Shown: positions 36,481 to 45,436, counted from the stretch's first letter. The stretch is DNA of 64,000 nucleotides from UBA7672 sp965279085 (GCA_965279085.1 OZ257149.1:1-64000); one strand, 5' to 3'. Notes: generated from the sequence alone by a model not told the origin. Numbers and translations: made by a program.

Positions 36481-37451
36481 GCCGCGACCGTGTCTCGTCC
36501 CGCCGGCTGGAGGATTTCCAGCGCTTCGGTCGCGCGTAAGCGAACCCACCAGTTCTCGTCATGCTGAAGCGCTTGCAGTTGGCGTCTCGCATCAACGATG
36601 TGGGCCTTGCCGGCTGCCAATGCGGCGCCCGCACGAACAGTCCAGTCGGTGTCATCCAGGCCTCGTACAACGAGCGCGTCGCCCACCGGTCCGGGCCGTT
36701 GCGCGAGGGCGGCTATACAGGCTGCCCGGATCTGGGGTGCAGGGTCGTCCGCGGCCGCCAGGAGCACGTCGAGCGCGCCTGGTTCGAGGTTGGCCGCAAG
36801 GCCCTCAATGATAGCGACGCGCACGCCGATTGGCGTCTCGGCGACCGTCAACGCTAACAGTGCATGGCGCGGGAATTTCTCCGACATCATTTTTACCAGC
36901 GCAAGAGCCTGTGTACGCTCGCGTGGCGCGGCACTCCGCGCAATGTTCAGAACGTCCGAAAAGGCGGGGGGGGCTCCGATCAGGATCGAGGCGCGCAACG
37001 CCGCGAACCGCACGCCAGGATGGAGGTCCCACCACGCCCGCTGGAGCGCCGCCTCTGACTCGCTCGGAGCAAAGGCGGCGAGCGCCTCTGCGGCGAATTG
37101 ACGATCCCGAGGCTTGCCATCCTGCAAGCGCGCGCGCAGGGCGTCAGCAGTCCCCGCACAGGTGAGAGTTTCAACGAACGCTCGCCGGGTCTCGCCGCGG
37201 ACAAGCGCCAGCACCTCAAGTACGACCGGTGCAAGCGCATCGAGCCTTGCCGCTCGCCGAACGTTTTGCCGTAGAGTGCGGGTGGACATGTCCGATTGCA
37301 GCAGGACTTCAAGAATTCCGGCTCTCGCCCTGATAACGCGCCGATCGCGCCACGCTCCAAAAGGTCGAGCGATCAGGATCATCGCCAGACCAAAAAGGGA
37401 GACGGCTGCAAAAGACATAGAAAGGGTCCAGACAAAGCCGAGCAGGTTCAT
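36477..37451 (-). CDS. Membrane-anchored HEAT-repeat protein, cassette copy A
   Basis: This 324-residue protein has one N-terminal membrane helix (about residues 5-28) and then about seven alpha-helical HEAT-like repeats, the clearest ending in DWTVRAGAALAAG and NWWVRLRATEALE. HEAT arrays are protein-binding scaffolds. Placed between the barrel and synthase genes, it may link the synthase to its partners from the inner membrane. It starts 1 base after the barrel gene and overlaps the synthase by 4 bases. An 8-C tract on the coding strand (36966-36973) could slip. Confidence 0.82.
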   Translation of the reverse strand: MNLLGFVWTLSMSFAAVSLFGLAMILIARPFGAWRDRRVIRARAGILEVLLQSDMSTRTLRQNVRRAARLDALAPVVLEVLALVRGETRRAFVETLTCAGTADALRARLQDGKPRDRQFAAEALAAFAPSESEAALQRAWWDLHPGVRFAALRASILIGAPPAFSDVLNIARSAAPRERTQALALVKMMSEKFPRHALLALTVAETPIGVRVAIIEGLAANLEPGALDVLLAAADDPAPQIRAACIAALAQRPGPVGDALVVRGLDDTDWTVRAGAALAAGKAHIVDARRQLQALQHDENWWVRLRATEALEILQPAGRDTVAA

Positions 37452-37452
37452 G

Positions 37453-38208
37453 TCAAAACCTGTAAGCAGCGCCAGCCGACACTTCTTCCCGAATGTAGGA
37501 ACCTCGGTCTTCGCGAGTCATATCCACTCGAAATAGCAGCGTGTCGCTTGCGTCGAAACGAACGCCGCCGGTCCACCCGCGCACGCGCGTGACGACTCCC
37601 TCCGTCGTCTCCGGCGCTTCGGCATAGGTGATGCGGGCATGGACCTGGGGCGCCAAAGGGATATCGGTGCGGACCACATAGCCCATCAGCACCGGGCCGC
37701 CACGTTCACCAACGGCAACAGCTTGGATGGCTGCCCGCAGGCCTTCCTCAGTAAAGGAATGTTCGAGGCCGACTTTCAGAGCGTAGATGTCGCCGGAGAC
37801 GAAGCGCGATGCATCAGCATCTAGCGTCAACCGCGTTGCGTCCGCCCGAGCCCCGAGATCTATCGAACCACCGACTTTCAGTGCGAACTCTGGGCGGAAG
37901 TCCGCATCAGATGTTCCGCCACCAGCAAAGTAAAAAGAGCCACGTGCGAGCATTCGATCGATCCGTAGTTCGGAATACGTGTCGCGCTTGTCGAAGCGCT
38001 CCTGTTTCTCCACTTTCAGCGCAGCCGCCCATCCGTCCTGGAACGGACGCGAGATGGCGACGAAGGCCTCGCGCCAGTCTTGCAAGCCGTCCGAGAGCCT
38101 GCTCTGGCTGACGCCGGTGTCGACGCGTAGAACCGGATCGGCCGACGCAGTCGCGGTACAGACTGAGCCGACGCCGATCACCGCAAATAGCTTGAGAAGG
38201 TCGTTCAT
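37453..38208 (-). CDS. YaiO-like outer-membrane beta-barrel protein, cassette copy A
   Basis: This 251-residue protein has a signal peptide (cleavage near TASA) and about 10-12 amphipathic beta strands ending in the aromatic GAAYRF, the C-terminal signature for outer-membrane insertion. The pattern resembles YaiO-family barrels, which in E. coli sit next to a GT2 gene. It would provide an outer-membrane port or receptor for the glycan made by the neighbouring GT2. It overlaps the upstream response regulator gene by 4 bases. Unlike copy B it lacks a TPR domain. Confidence 0.78.
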   Translation of the reverse strand: MNDLLKLFAVIGVGSVCTATASADPVLRVDTGVSQSRLSDGLQDWREAFVAISRPFQDGWAAALKVEKQERFDKRDTYSELRIDRMLARGSFYFAGGGTSDADFRPEFALKVGGSIDLGARADATRLTLDADASRFVSGDIYALKVGLEHSFTEEGLRAAIQAVAVGERGGPVLMGYVVRTDIPLAPQVHARITYAEAPETTEGVVTRVRGWTGGVRFDASDTLLFRVDMTREDRGSYIREEVSAGAAYRF

Positions 38209-38603
38209 GCTGCCGCCAGCGGGATGAGTCTTTCGACCCGTGCGACAAGCTCGTTCGGGCTGAAGGGTTTGGTCAGAAAATCCGAGGCGCCCAATCTCAA
38301 AGCGCCTACGACGTGATCTTCGCCTTTCAGGGTTGTCAGCATCAGGACTTTGAGTTGTTGCAGCCGAGCATCGGCGTGAAGCCGGCGCAGCACTTCGATG
38401 CCGCTCATCACGGGCATCATCTGATCGAGGATCACGGCATCGGGCGATTCCAGATCCAACAAGGCAAGGGCAGACTCGCCATCCGGCGCGGAGATCACGC
38501 GATATCCGGCAGCTGACAGGTGATGCTCAAGTAGCATGACGAGCAATGGATCGTCGTCCGCTACGAGAACGACGCGTGGGGTCGGATTTTTCTCGTGCGG
38601 CAT
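38205..38603 (-). CDS. Single-domain response regulator heading cassette A
   Basis: This 132-residue receiver domain has VADDDPLL, the phosphoaspartate in VILDQMMPVMSG, the threonine in MLTTLKG and the lysine in LTKPFSP. It has no output domain. It is the first gene of a four-gene unit with the barrel, HEAT and GT2 genes, joined by ATGA overlap, so it probably controls the activity or assembly of the glycan synthase at protein level. ATG 38603 follows AAGAGAG. A divergent response regulator starts 160 bases away. Confidence 0.9.
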   Translation of the reverse strand: MPHEKNPTPRVVLVADDDPLLVMLLEHHLSAAGYRVISAPDGESALALLDLESPDAVILDQMMPVMSGIEVLRRLHADARLQQLKVLMLTTLKGEDHVVGALRLGASDFLTKPFSPNELVARVERLIPLAAA

Positions 38604-38763
38604 GGCGCGGCTCTCTTGATCAAGATCGCGACCATCACACAACGAAGTGAAAAAACGCTTGCGGCGCAGCCCAATCCTCTGCGAGCAAACTGCGAGATTT
38701 GCGTGCTTATCTCTTCGTTCAATGAGGGCGTGCACTATCCTGGACGAAGTCAGGAGCGGTCAC

Positions 38764-39234
38764 GTGAGTCGCGGCTACATCCTTGTCGTGGACGATGATG
38801 CACTCCTCGCTGAACTCGCGATGGCAGTTCTCCAGCAAGACGGTTATGAGACGAGGGTGGCGGTCAATGGCGGAGAGGCGCTCCAGTTGATCGAGAAGCG
38901 CATTCCGGACCTGATCATTCTCGATGCCAATATGCCGGTGCTCGATGGTTTTGGCGTTCTCGCAGCCCTGAAGGCCGACTCTGTTCTCAAGAGAATACCC
39001 GTGGTAATGCTGACGGCGTTGCGGTCCGAGGCTGACGTCGCCAAAGCGCGGCATTTCAAAGTTGACGGCTACGTTGCAAAGCCGTTTGAACCAGACCATC
39101 TGCGCCAAAGAGTTGCAGTTGCGATTCAGCACCGGAAGCGCGAGCGAGGTGTCGGCGGGGACGCGGCACAGTCCCCACGGCCGAGTGTGCCGCCCTCAAA
39201 TGACGCCAACACCGAAAGCGAATTTCTTGACTAG
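38764..39234 (+). CDS. Single-domain response regulator with a disordered C-terminal tail
   Basis: The 156-residue product is a receiver domain (LVVDDDALL, LIILDANMPVLDG, MLTALRS, VAKPFEP) followed by a 35-residue charged, proline/serine-rich tail. The start is GTG with AGGAG 7 bases upstream; the frame continues upstream but lacks protein-like sequence. It lies about 110 bases ahead of a MASE1 hybrid kinase on the same strand, its likely partner, and is divergent to cassette A. Confidence 0.9.
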   Translation: MSRGYILVVDDDALLAELAMAVLQQDGYETRVAVNGGEALQLIEKRIPDLIILDANMPVLDGFGVLAALKADSVLKRIPVVMLTALRSEADVAKARHFKVDGYVAKPFEPDHLRQRVAVAIQHRKRERGVGGDAAQSPRPSVPPSNDANTESEFLD

Positions 39235-39348
39235 TCGCTCCGATCTGTCCGGGAGATTTCGTGAGGCGTCGCGAACCTGACGCGGTAGGTGCGAGTGGAA
39301 GTGCGACGCGAATTGATACATCTTTGTCCAGGTAGTCGGGCCGCTCTC

Positions 39349-42300
39349 ATGCAGGATTCCAGTCAAAACACGTTACCCCGGCAATTTCCCTGGGATGTCG
39401 CTGTAGGGCGGCGAGCCGGGGCTATCGCTTTCGCGGTGTGCCTCGCCATTCTCGCAGCTGGGGTCGTTTTTCTCAGCCATCAGTTCACGCGGGACGCTGG
39501 GCGCGTGGCCTCCATCTGGCCTTTGAACGCGCTTCTGCTTGCCATCATCCTTCGTTGGCGTGGCGCATCGTCCGTTGCCGTGATCGCCATTGGCGCTGCC
39601 TCCAACCTGGCAGTGGGCGTCGCTATGGGCGATACGCTGTTCAACGGGATCGCCCTGACGTTCGCCAACGTCGTAGAGATCGCCATCTGCTTTTTTCTAC
39701 TCCGTCCAAAGGGCGCGGCATTCGATATCTCGCGTCCGCATTCACTTCTTCGTTTCGTATTTGTTGCAGGCGGCATTGCACCAGCGGCTTCCGCGGTAAT
39801 CGCGGCCTGCGCTCTGACCACGAAGGCGCCTTTCTTGGAGACATTGGGCGTCTGGTTTGCAGCAGACGCATTGGGGATGTTGATTTTCGCGCCGGCCCTG
39901 CTGTCGATCGGTTCATCGCCGTCGGAGGATTTGTTTGCCCGACGCTCCTGGAAGGAGTGGGGACTTGGCGTCGTCATTCTCCTGACGATCCTCTTTGTTG
40001 TCTTTGGACAACGGAGCTATCCGCTGTTGTTCCTCGTGTATCCTGTCGTCATCCTCGCGACGTTTCGCGGCGGCATTACCGGCATGGCGTTGTCTGTCCT
40101 TCTTGCGGCGTTCGTGGCTATCGGTGCATCTGTTGCAGGTTACGGACCCACGCAACTGATGGCCGGATCGGAGACCGACCGCGTCCTTGTGCTTCAGTCG
40201 TTTCTGGCGATCATGACTTTGACATCACTCCCCGTTGCGGCCGCTCTCGCTGAAGGCGCACGCGCTAACGCTGCGTTGCGAGCGGCGCGCGAAGAGGCCG
40301 AACGCGCGGGGGCAGAGGCGCTTGCGAACAAACGCCGCTATCAAGCGCTGGCGGACTATTCGACCGACATTGTTGTGAGGTTGGGCAAGGGCGGAATAAT
40401 ATCCTATGCGTCGCCGGCGTGCAGAATGCTGGGCATCACGCCTGAACAGGCGATAGGGCGTTCGACGATCGACTTCGCGGCCCCTGAGGATCGCGAGTTT
40501 GCGGCAAAAACTCTTGAGGGCCTTTTTAGCGGCGCTGAGCCCGATCGGTCGGTTCGGCGGGAATTTCGTGTCTTGCGAGCCGACGGATCGGTTCTGTGGC
40601 TCGAGGGCAATCCAAGCATCATTCGCGATGCTGACGGCGCTCCAGTTGAAGTCGTGACCACTTATCGCGACGTAACCGCGCGGCGTCAGCTGGAAGATGA
40701 CCTCCGCGATGCCAATCTCGCAGCGCAGACCGCTGCAGAGGAGCTTCGCGCCAGCGAACACAGGTTCCGCACGATAGCAGAAACGTCGCGCGACATGGTC
40801 GCCCGCATGGACATGAACGGCGTCATTCGCTTCGTCAGTCCCAGCTGCGAGACGGTGATGGGATATAGTCAAGAAGAACTGCTGGGCACCACGACTATGG
40901 ACCACACCCATCCCGATGATCTGAAGACGGTCGAGGCCTTTTTCGCCAAACTGATCTCCGCAGGACCTGATGCGCCGCCTCGACCCTACGCGTTTCGCGC
41001 GCGACGAAAGGATGGGCGGACGATCTGGCTCGAGGGAATTCCACGAATCCTTTTCGACGAGGCAGGAACGCCGAGCGAAATTCAGGACTCGGCTCGTGAC
41101 GTGACAACACGGAAGGAGCTGGAGCAGGCATTGGCGGAGGCCCGTGCGGCAGCGGAGCTGGCCGCGCAGGCGAAGTCAGACTTTCTCGCGAACATGAGTC
41201 ATGAGCTGCGGACACCTCTCAACAGCATCATCGGTTTCACGCAGCTGCTGGCCATGAGCGAGTCTCTTCCGCAGACTGAACGACGGCACGTCGATCTTGT
41301 GGCGATGTCGAGCCGCAGCCTCTTGACGGTCGTCAATGACATTCTGGACTTCTCGAGTCTGGACGAGGGGCGCATCCGACTGGAGCTGCGACCCCTTTCG
41401 GTTGCCGAGACGATCCACCGTTGCGTGGACTCGCTCACCTTGCAGGCAGATGCCAAAAATCTTCGCCTGGAGACCCGAACGGACGCAGACCTCGCGCCGT
41501 ATCTTGTTGGCGATGATACAAGGTTGTTTCAGATTCTCCTGAATCTCATCGGCAACGCTGTGAAATTCACGGATCGGGGCGACGTTGAAATCTCGGCTGA
41601 CGCTCGCCCCTCGAATGAAGGCCATCAGGCGTTCAGGATTTCCGTGCGAGACACCGGCATCGGAATTCCCAGCGATCGCCTGGATCAGCTGTTTACCCGC
41701 TTCTCGCAGTTGGACTCTTCCATCAACCGGCGCTTTGGGGGTAGCGGTCTGGGATTGGCGATCACGAAGGGTCTGGTTGATCTGATGGGGGGACAGATCG
41801 GCGTAGAGTCGACCGAGGGGAAGGGGACAACATTCTGGGTCGAGTTTGACCTACCCGTCGCGCACGCCGCCGAGATCCAATCTACACGCGATGCAACGAC
41901 TGCTGCCGTTTCTTCCGATGGAGCGCTGCAGATTCTTGTGGTCGATGACGTCGACCTCAACCGGGAACTGGCCGCGGCGTTCCTCGCAACGTCGGGGCAT
42001 CAGGTGGACCTGGCGTCCGATGGACATGAAGCGGTCGCGCTTGCCCGGGCCTGTCGCTATGACATTGTCTTCATGGACGTCCAGATGCCCCGCATGAACG
42101 GGCTAACCGCAACGCGTCTGATCCGCGAGCTCCCTGACTGCCGTGATCTTCCGATTGTTGCCATGACCGCCCAGGCGCTGCCTGATCAGATCGCCGCCTG
42201 TCAGGAAGCTGGAATGAACGACTATCTGCCCAAACCGATTGCCGCGGGCAGTCTTCAGGCCATGATTGGCAAATGGGCGCGACCTAGAACCGATGCCCAA

Positions 42301-42597
42301 AAGAACTCGCCGATTCACCCTGATCTGATGGCTTCGTTGCGCAGTCGGTTCCTCCTCCGCAGTCGAGATGACTTGCAGCGCATGACGGCCCTGTTGTCGT
42401 CGGAAGGGGGCAAAGCCTCCGAGGAATTGGTTATCCTGGTTCACCGCTTTGCGGGTACTGCGGGGACCTTTGGCTACACGGAAGCCGGCGAGGCGGCGCA
42501 AGTGATCGACCGGGCCATCTCGGAGGGGCGGACTCCCGGTGTTGACGGCTTCGAGCCGCTGCTCAGGGCGGTCGAAAGCATCTTGAGGGCAGCGTAG
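39349..42597 (+). CDS. MASE1 hybrid sensor histidine kinase with receiver and Hpt domains
   Basis: This protein of about 1082 residues carries a full phosphorelay. It has a MASE1 membrane sensor (eight or so helices, residues 20-295), then two PAS domains (about 330-445 and 465-590), a HisKA domain with the histidine in NMSHELRTPLN (about residue 618), an ATPase (NLIGNAVKFTD, DTGIGIP, GGSGLGLAI), a receiver with IVFMDVQMP (about 909) and a C-terminal Hpt with VHRFAGTAGTFG (about 1031). The ligand is unknown. A GTG at 39289 could add 20 residues. A terminator-like hairpin follows. Confidence 0.92.
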   Translation: MQDSSQNTLPRQFPWDVAVGRRAGAIAFAVCLAILAAGVVFLSHQFTRDAGRVASIWPLNALLLAIILRWRGASSVAVIAIGAASNLAVGVAMGDTLFNGIALTFANVVEIAICFFLLRPKGAAFDISRPHSLLRFVFVAGGIAPAASAVIAACALTTKAPFLETLGVWFAADALGMLIFAPALLSIGSSPSEDLFARRSWKEWGLGVVILLTILFVVFGQRSYPLLFLVYPVVILATFRGGITGMALSVLLAAFVAIGASVAGYGPTQLMAGSETDRVLVLQSFLAIMTLTSLPVAAALAEGARANAALRAAREEAERAGAEALANKRRYQALADYSTDIVVRLGKGGIISYASPACRMLGITPEQAIGRSTIDFAAPEDREFAAKTLEGLFSGAEPDRSVRREFRVLRADGSVLWLEGNPSIIRDADGAPVEVVTTYRDVTARRQLEDDLRDANLAAQTAAEELRASEHRFRTIAETSRDMVARMDMNGVIRFVSPSCETVMGYSQEELLGTTTMDHTHPDDLKTVEAFFAKLISAGPDAPPRPYAFRARRKDGRTIWLEGIPRILFDEAGTPSEIQDSARDVTTRKELEQALAEARAAAELAAQAKSDFLANMSHELRTPLNSIIGFTQLLAMSESLPQTERRHVDLVAMSSRSLLTVVNDILDFSSLDEGRIRLELRPLSVAETIHRCVDSLTLQADAKNLRLETRTDADLAPYLVGDDTRLFQILLNLIGNAVKFTDRGDVEISADARPSNEGHQAFRISVRDTGIGIPSDRLDQLFTRFSQLDSSINRRFGGSGLGLAITKGLVDLMGGQIGVESTEGKGTTFWVEFDLPVAHAAEIQSTRDATTAAVSSDGALQILVVDDVDLNRELAAAFLATSGHQVDLASDGHEAVALARACRYDIVFMDVQMPRMNGLTATRLIRELPDCRDLPIVAMTAQALPDQIAACQEAGMNDYLPKPIAAGSLQAMIGKWARPRTDAQKNSPIHPDLMASLRSRFLLRSRDDLQRMTALLSSEGGKASEELVILVHRFAGTAGTFGYTEAGEAAQVIDRAISEGRTPGVDGFEPLLRAVESILRAA

Positions 42598-42612
42598 CTT
42601 GCAATCGCGACC

Positions 42613-42640
42613 GCCGGCCGCATCGCGTGGTGCGGCCGGC
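42613..42640. terminator. Perfect 10-bp hairpin after the hybrid kinase
   Basis: Arms GCCGGCCGCA and TGCGGCCGGC pair perfectly around an 8-base loop, 15 bases after the kinase stop, followed by a short T-containing stretch (GCTGCTTGTT). Position and strength suggest transcription termination. Confidence 0.65.
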
Positions 42641-42787
42641 AGCGCTGCTTGTTCCCCGAATACTCTACACCACACCGCCAGGTCGGCTGGGCTTGGGGGC
42701 TGAATGGCCATCCTGGGCGTTGTGTAAAAGCAGTCTCGCGCGCTATGCTCTCAATCGCCTCTCAGCCGATGGTTGGGGAAAAAAAAT

Positions 42788-43456
42788 TTGAGCGGGACTG
42801 TTCTCGTTGCTGAAGATGATGACCTGCTACGGGCATTTATTCTTGCGGGATTGAAGCAGGACGCCCTTATCGCGGTGGGCGTGAGCAATGGGGAAGAAGC
42901 CCTGCAACTCGCCCTCGGCCGTGATTTCGACCTGCTGGTGCTCGATCGGAATCTCCCGGGCCTGGACGGCTTGATTGTTCTCAAGACCTTGCGCCTGCGC
43001 GGCGTCGCTGCCCCGGCGATGTTTCTGACCGCCCTTGGCGCGACCGGCGACCGCGTGCAGGGCCTCGACTCCGGGGCGGACGACTACATGGCCAAGCCAT
43101 TCGCAATTGAGGAGTTTCTCGCGCGCGCGCGCGCGTTGCTTCGGCGCCCAAAGCAGACCCTCCCGCAGACGCTTTCATTCGGTCGCCTTGCGGTGGATCT
43201 CGTGCGCCATGAAGCATCAATCGATGGCAGCGCCTTCGAACTGACCGCGCAGGACATCGTGTTGTTGTCGGTATTCTTGAAAGCGCCTGCTCGGGTCTTC
43301 AGCCGCGAAGCGCTCCTCGATCAAATGGGGGGCGACGATGCTGGCCCGGCGGCAGTCGAGCACGCGATAAGCCGCCTGAGAAGGAAGCTCGACGTTGCGG
43401 GCGCTGGCGATGTCATCAAGACTGTTCGAGGCGCTGGGTATCGCTTGAATACCTGA
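42788..43456 (+). CDS. OmpR/PhoB-family response regulator
   Basis: The 222-residue protein joins a receiver domain (VLVAEDDDLL, phosphoaspartate in LLVLDRNLPGLDG, lysine in MAKPF) to an OmpR-type winged-helix DNA-binding domain (ELTAQDIVLLSVF, VEHAISRLRRKLD, VRGAGYRLN). It is the only receiver protein here with a clear DNA-binding output. TTG 42788 is chosen because GGGGA lies 8 bases upstream; an earlier TTG at 42773 would add five residues. It is separated from the hybrid kinase by a terminator-like hairpin, so it probably has its own promoter. Confidence 0.9.
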   Translation: MSGTVLVAEDDDLLRAFILAGLKQDALIAVGVSNGEEALQLALGRDFDLLVLDRNLPGLDGLIVLKTLRLRGVAAPAMFLTALGATGDRVQGLDSGADDYMAKPFAIEEFLARARALLRRPKQTLPQTLSFGRLAVDLVRHEASIDGSAFELTAQDIVLLSVFLKAPARVFSREALLDQMGGDDAGPAAVEHAISRLRRKLDVAGAGDVIKTVRGAGYRLNT

Positions 43457-44003
43457 ACCAAAGGTGGGCCATCCATCGCGCTTGCTCTAGGTCGCCGCGA
43501 TGTAATCGACGCTATGCATGGGCGTCGGGCTGCCCGCCTGCTCAGCTTCTCCGTCAACGCCGTGAACGCGCCGTTGGCGAACCTGCGGGCCTTCAGGCCA
43601 TTGCTGTAGCCGATGAGGCCAGCGCGTGATGGACGTAGGCGATAGAGGGCTACACGTCTTGTATCTGGGCCGGCAGTTCCTCACTCTCAGGGAGAGGGGC
43701 GTCTATGCGAACAGCAGCCACCTATGGTTTCGCCTGCTCGTTCCAACATCTCTGACAGTGCATTTTGACCGTCGCCAACGCGCGGACGTCGCGCATTTTG
43801 CCACGTCAGTCCGGACGAATTCGGCCTAAGCACACAGAAGGGTTGGCGGTTCGGGCGCCTCGGCCACTCACTTAGCCGATTGAACAGCAGATGCGTCCGA
43901 TGCAGATGATCGGTTTCGCATCAATAACAGAAGGTCATCTACGGAGAGTGGCCTGACGATGCGGATTTATGTAGCATCTGCACCAAGCAGAAAAGCTAGC
44001 GAC
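43457..44003. other. Intergenic region, no gene recognised
   Basis: About 550 bases follow the OmpR-type regulator. Short open frames on both strands look like chance. The only structure seen is the inverted repeat that ends directly at the next start codon (listed separately). Confidence 0.4.
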
Positions 44004-44019
44004 GGGCCATCTTTGGCCC
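44004..44019 (+). promoter_or_regulatory. 6-bp inverted repeat abutting the start codon of the 44020 gene
   Basis: GGGCCA and TGGCCC pair around TCTT, and the second arm ends at the base before ATG. No Shine-Dalgarno sequence is visible upstream. The element could be an RNA hairpin that limits translation or a protein-binding operator. Confidence 0.4.
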
Positions 44020-44349
44020 ATGAGCGACGAACCCATCTCCGCCCTGCTGGTCAAGCGCACTGAGCTGGCCGAACAGGTCCAGAAGATTCCGGCGACCATC
44101 TTCCACATCGACGCCACCTTGGAGGCGTTCGGCCACCGCCCCGGCAAGGTTGCCAAGCGGCGCTTCGCCAATGGCGAGCTGATCCGCCTAATCGGGGAAG
44201 CCGGGCGCGCTGGCGTGACCACGGTCAACGGCATTGCCCGCTGGGTGATCCCGTCGAAAGGCTGGAGCGCGGGCGACCAGACCCTCGCCAAGCGTGTCCT
44301 TTGGTCGGTGAAGGACTGCCGGAAACGCCTCAACCGGCAGGGCGCCTAG
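44020..44349 (+). CDS. Hypothetical protein (109 aa)
   Basis: This basic, mostly helical protein has an N-terminal helix with ELAEQVQKIPATIFHIDATL, then a region (GVTTVNGIARWVI, LAKRVLWSVKDCRKRL) that could be a small helix-turn-helix, though I cannot assign a family. No ribosome binding site is visible; a hairpin touches its start codon. Its stop overlaps the stop of a tiny membrane peptide gene on the other strand. Confidence 0.65.
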   Translation: MSDEPISALLVKRTELAEQVQKIPATIFHIDATLEAFGHRPGKVAKRRFANGELIRLIGEAGRAGVTTVNGIARWVIPSKGWSAGDQTLAKRVLWSVKDCRKRLNRQGA

Positions 44350-44444
44350 CCGCGAACGAAGGCCGTCACGTAAGCAAGCCCGACAATCGCAGCAACTACT
44401 GCCACCCAGAGGGCGATGCCATGCCAGCGAGGGCGGCGTTTCAT
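44346..44444 (-). CDS. Tiny single-pass membrane peptide (32 aa)
   Basis: The frame encodes 32 residues: a basic N terminus (MKRRPRWHG), one hydrophobic helix (IALWVAVVAAIVGLAYV) and a short basic tail (FVRG). The ATG has GGGGA about 8 bases upstream. This positive-inside single-helix layout is typical of small regulatory membrane proteins. Its stop overlaps that of the convergent 109-residue protein by 3 bases. It is short, so chance remains possible. Confidence 0.5.
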   Translation of the reverse strand: MKRRPRWHGIALWVAVVAAIVGLAYVTAFVRG

Positions 44445-44496
44445 AGTCGGGTCCCCAGCGCTCACCTGCGCTCCGCCCTCAATTTAGCACAGGCCG

Positions 44497-44685
44497 CTAT
44501 TTGGACGAGTCCGGCGATGGGGGCTGGGTCTTGATTGTCGCTGTGTACTGGGGAACGCCGTTTCCATCCGTCCAGTCCTCGACTTCGACGTGGACGTGAC
44601 AGCCCGGGTTCTGAAGCTTCAGATGCTCGATCACCGCAACAACAACGTCGCGCTTCTCGCTAGCGGAAAGGTATCTGCTTTTCAT
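44497..44685 (-). CDS. Small hypothetical protein (62 aa)
   Basis: A soluble 62-residue protein with an N-terminal helix (LSASEKRDVVVAVIEHLK) and then a beta-rich stretch (CHVHVEVEDWTDG, PQYTATIKT). GGGGC precedes the ATG. Composition is protein-like, but no family is recognised. It lies 52 bases upstream of the tiny membrane peptide gene on the same strand, so the two could be co-transcribed. Confidence 0.55.
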   Translation of the reverse strand: MKSRYLSASEKRDVVVAVIEHLKLQNPGCHVHVEVEDWTDGNGVPQYTATIKTQPPSPDSSK

Positions 44686-45095
44686 GTCACGGCCCCGCCT
44701 TGGCGGGAGACATAGAACGTAGCCAAACCCCGGGAAGCCCCTAGGGGTTGAATCCAGAACGTAGGGCGAATGCCTAGGCGAAGCGAGCGGCCTCAGCCGA
44801 TGAAGTCGATTTCGTTGTCCGACGCCACTCTAAGACTCGCACTTCTGAGCCCAAAGACTGGGCCGCGCTAGGCGGTTTCATCGCTTCTCGCGAGTGCCTC
44901 TCCGCCTTGATTGCCTGGAGTTGGCACCGCAGTCGGTAGGACAGGCGCGCTTCCACTGCCAAGGCTTGCTCTTATCGCAATTAGTTATCCGACACCGATT
45001 CCGGCCGAGTCGACGACCGGAATCTGTTGACTTCGTCTTCTGTCGCTTAAGACTGCGTCCGGGGCAGTCGGCATGGACCGGCTTGGGAGGGGGAA
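44686..45095. other. Intergenic region, no convincing gene
   Basis: About 410 bases with short overlapping frames only. A direct repeat AGAACGTAG occurs near 44715 and 44757. It presumably contains promoters for the flanking divergent small genes. Confidence 0.35.
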
Positions 45096-45419
45096 ATGAC
45101 GGTTGCACGCGACTTCGCGAATCTGCAGCTCGGCACCAACAGCTTCATAGGGCGACCGGGGAACGATCCTGTGCTGGATATCCTGGCGGTGCGGCTATTG
45201 GAGACACTCCGCACTGAACCGGCCGCCCCGGAAGAAACAACCGAGCGGACCGTACAGGCGGCGGTCGTTCCATGGAATCGCGCCCAGCGGCTGCAAGTCG
45301 CCGGTTCCCGTCATTCGAGGCGAGATTGCAAAGGCAGCAATTGGCCGAGAACAGCAAGCAGGGCACGGCCCCTTCGACGAATCTGGCGCTGGAGGCGTAC
45401 GCTTAGGCCTTTCGGATGA
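45096..45419 (+). CDS. Hypothetical protein, possibly frameshifted
   Basis: The ATG is preceded by a very strong ribosome site (GGAGGGGG), and the first 60 residues look natural (LDILAVRLLETLRTEPAAPEE region). The second half becomes arginine/tryptophan-rich. In another frame, from about 45271, a natural-looking helical sequence (FEARLQRQQLAENSK) runs to a stop at about 45406. That pattern suggests a frameshift or two overlapping frames. No family is recognised. Confidence 0.45.
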   Translation: MTVARDFANLQLGTNSFIGRPGNDPVLDILAVRLLETLRTEPAAPEETTERTVQAAVVPWNRAQRLQVAGSRHSRRDCKGSNWPRTASRARPLRRIWRWRRTLRPFG

Positions 45420-45436
45420 AAGCACGCTTTTAGTCA

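Noticed and set aside
43121..43135. CG dinucleotide run
   Set aside because: It lies inside the OmpR-type regulator and simply encodes an Ala/Arg helix; not a meaningful repeat.
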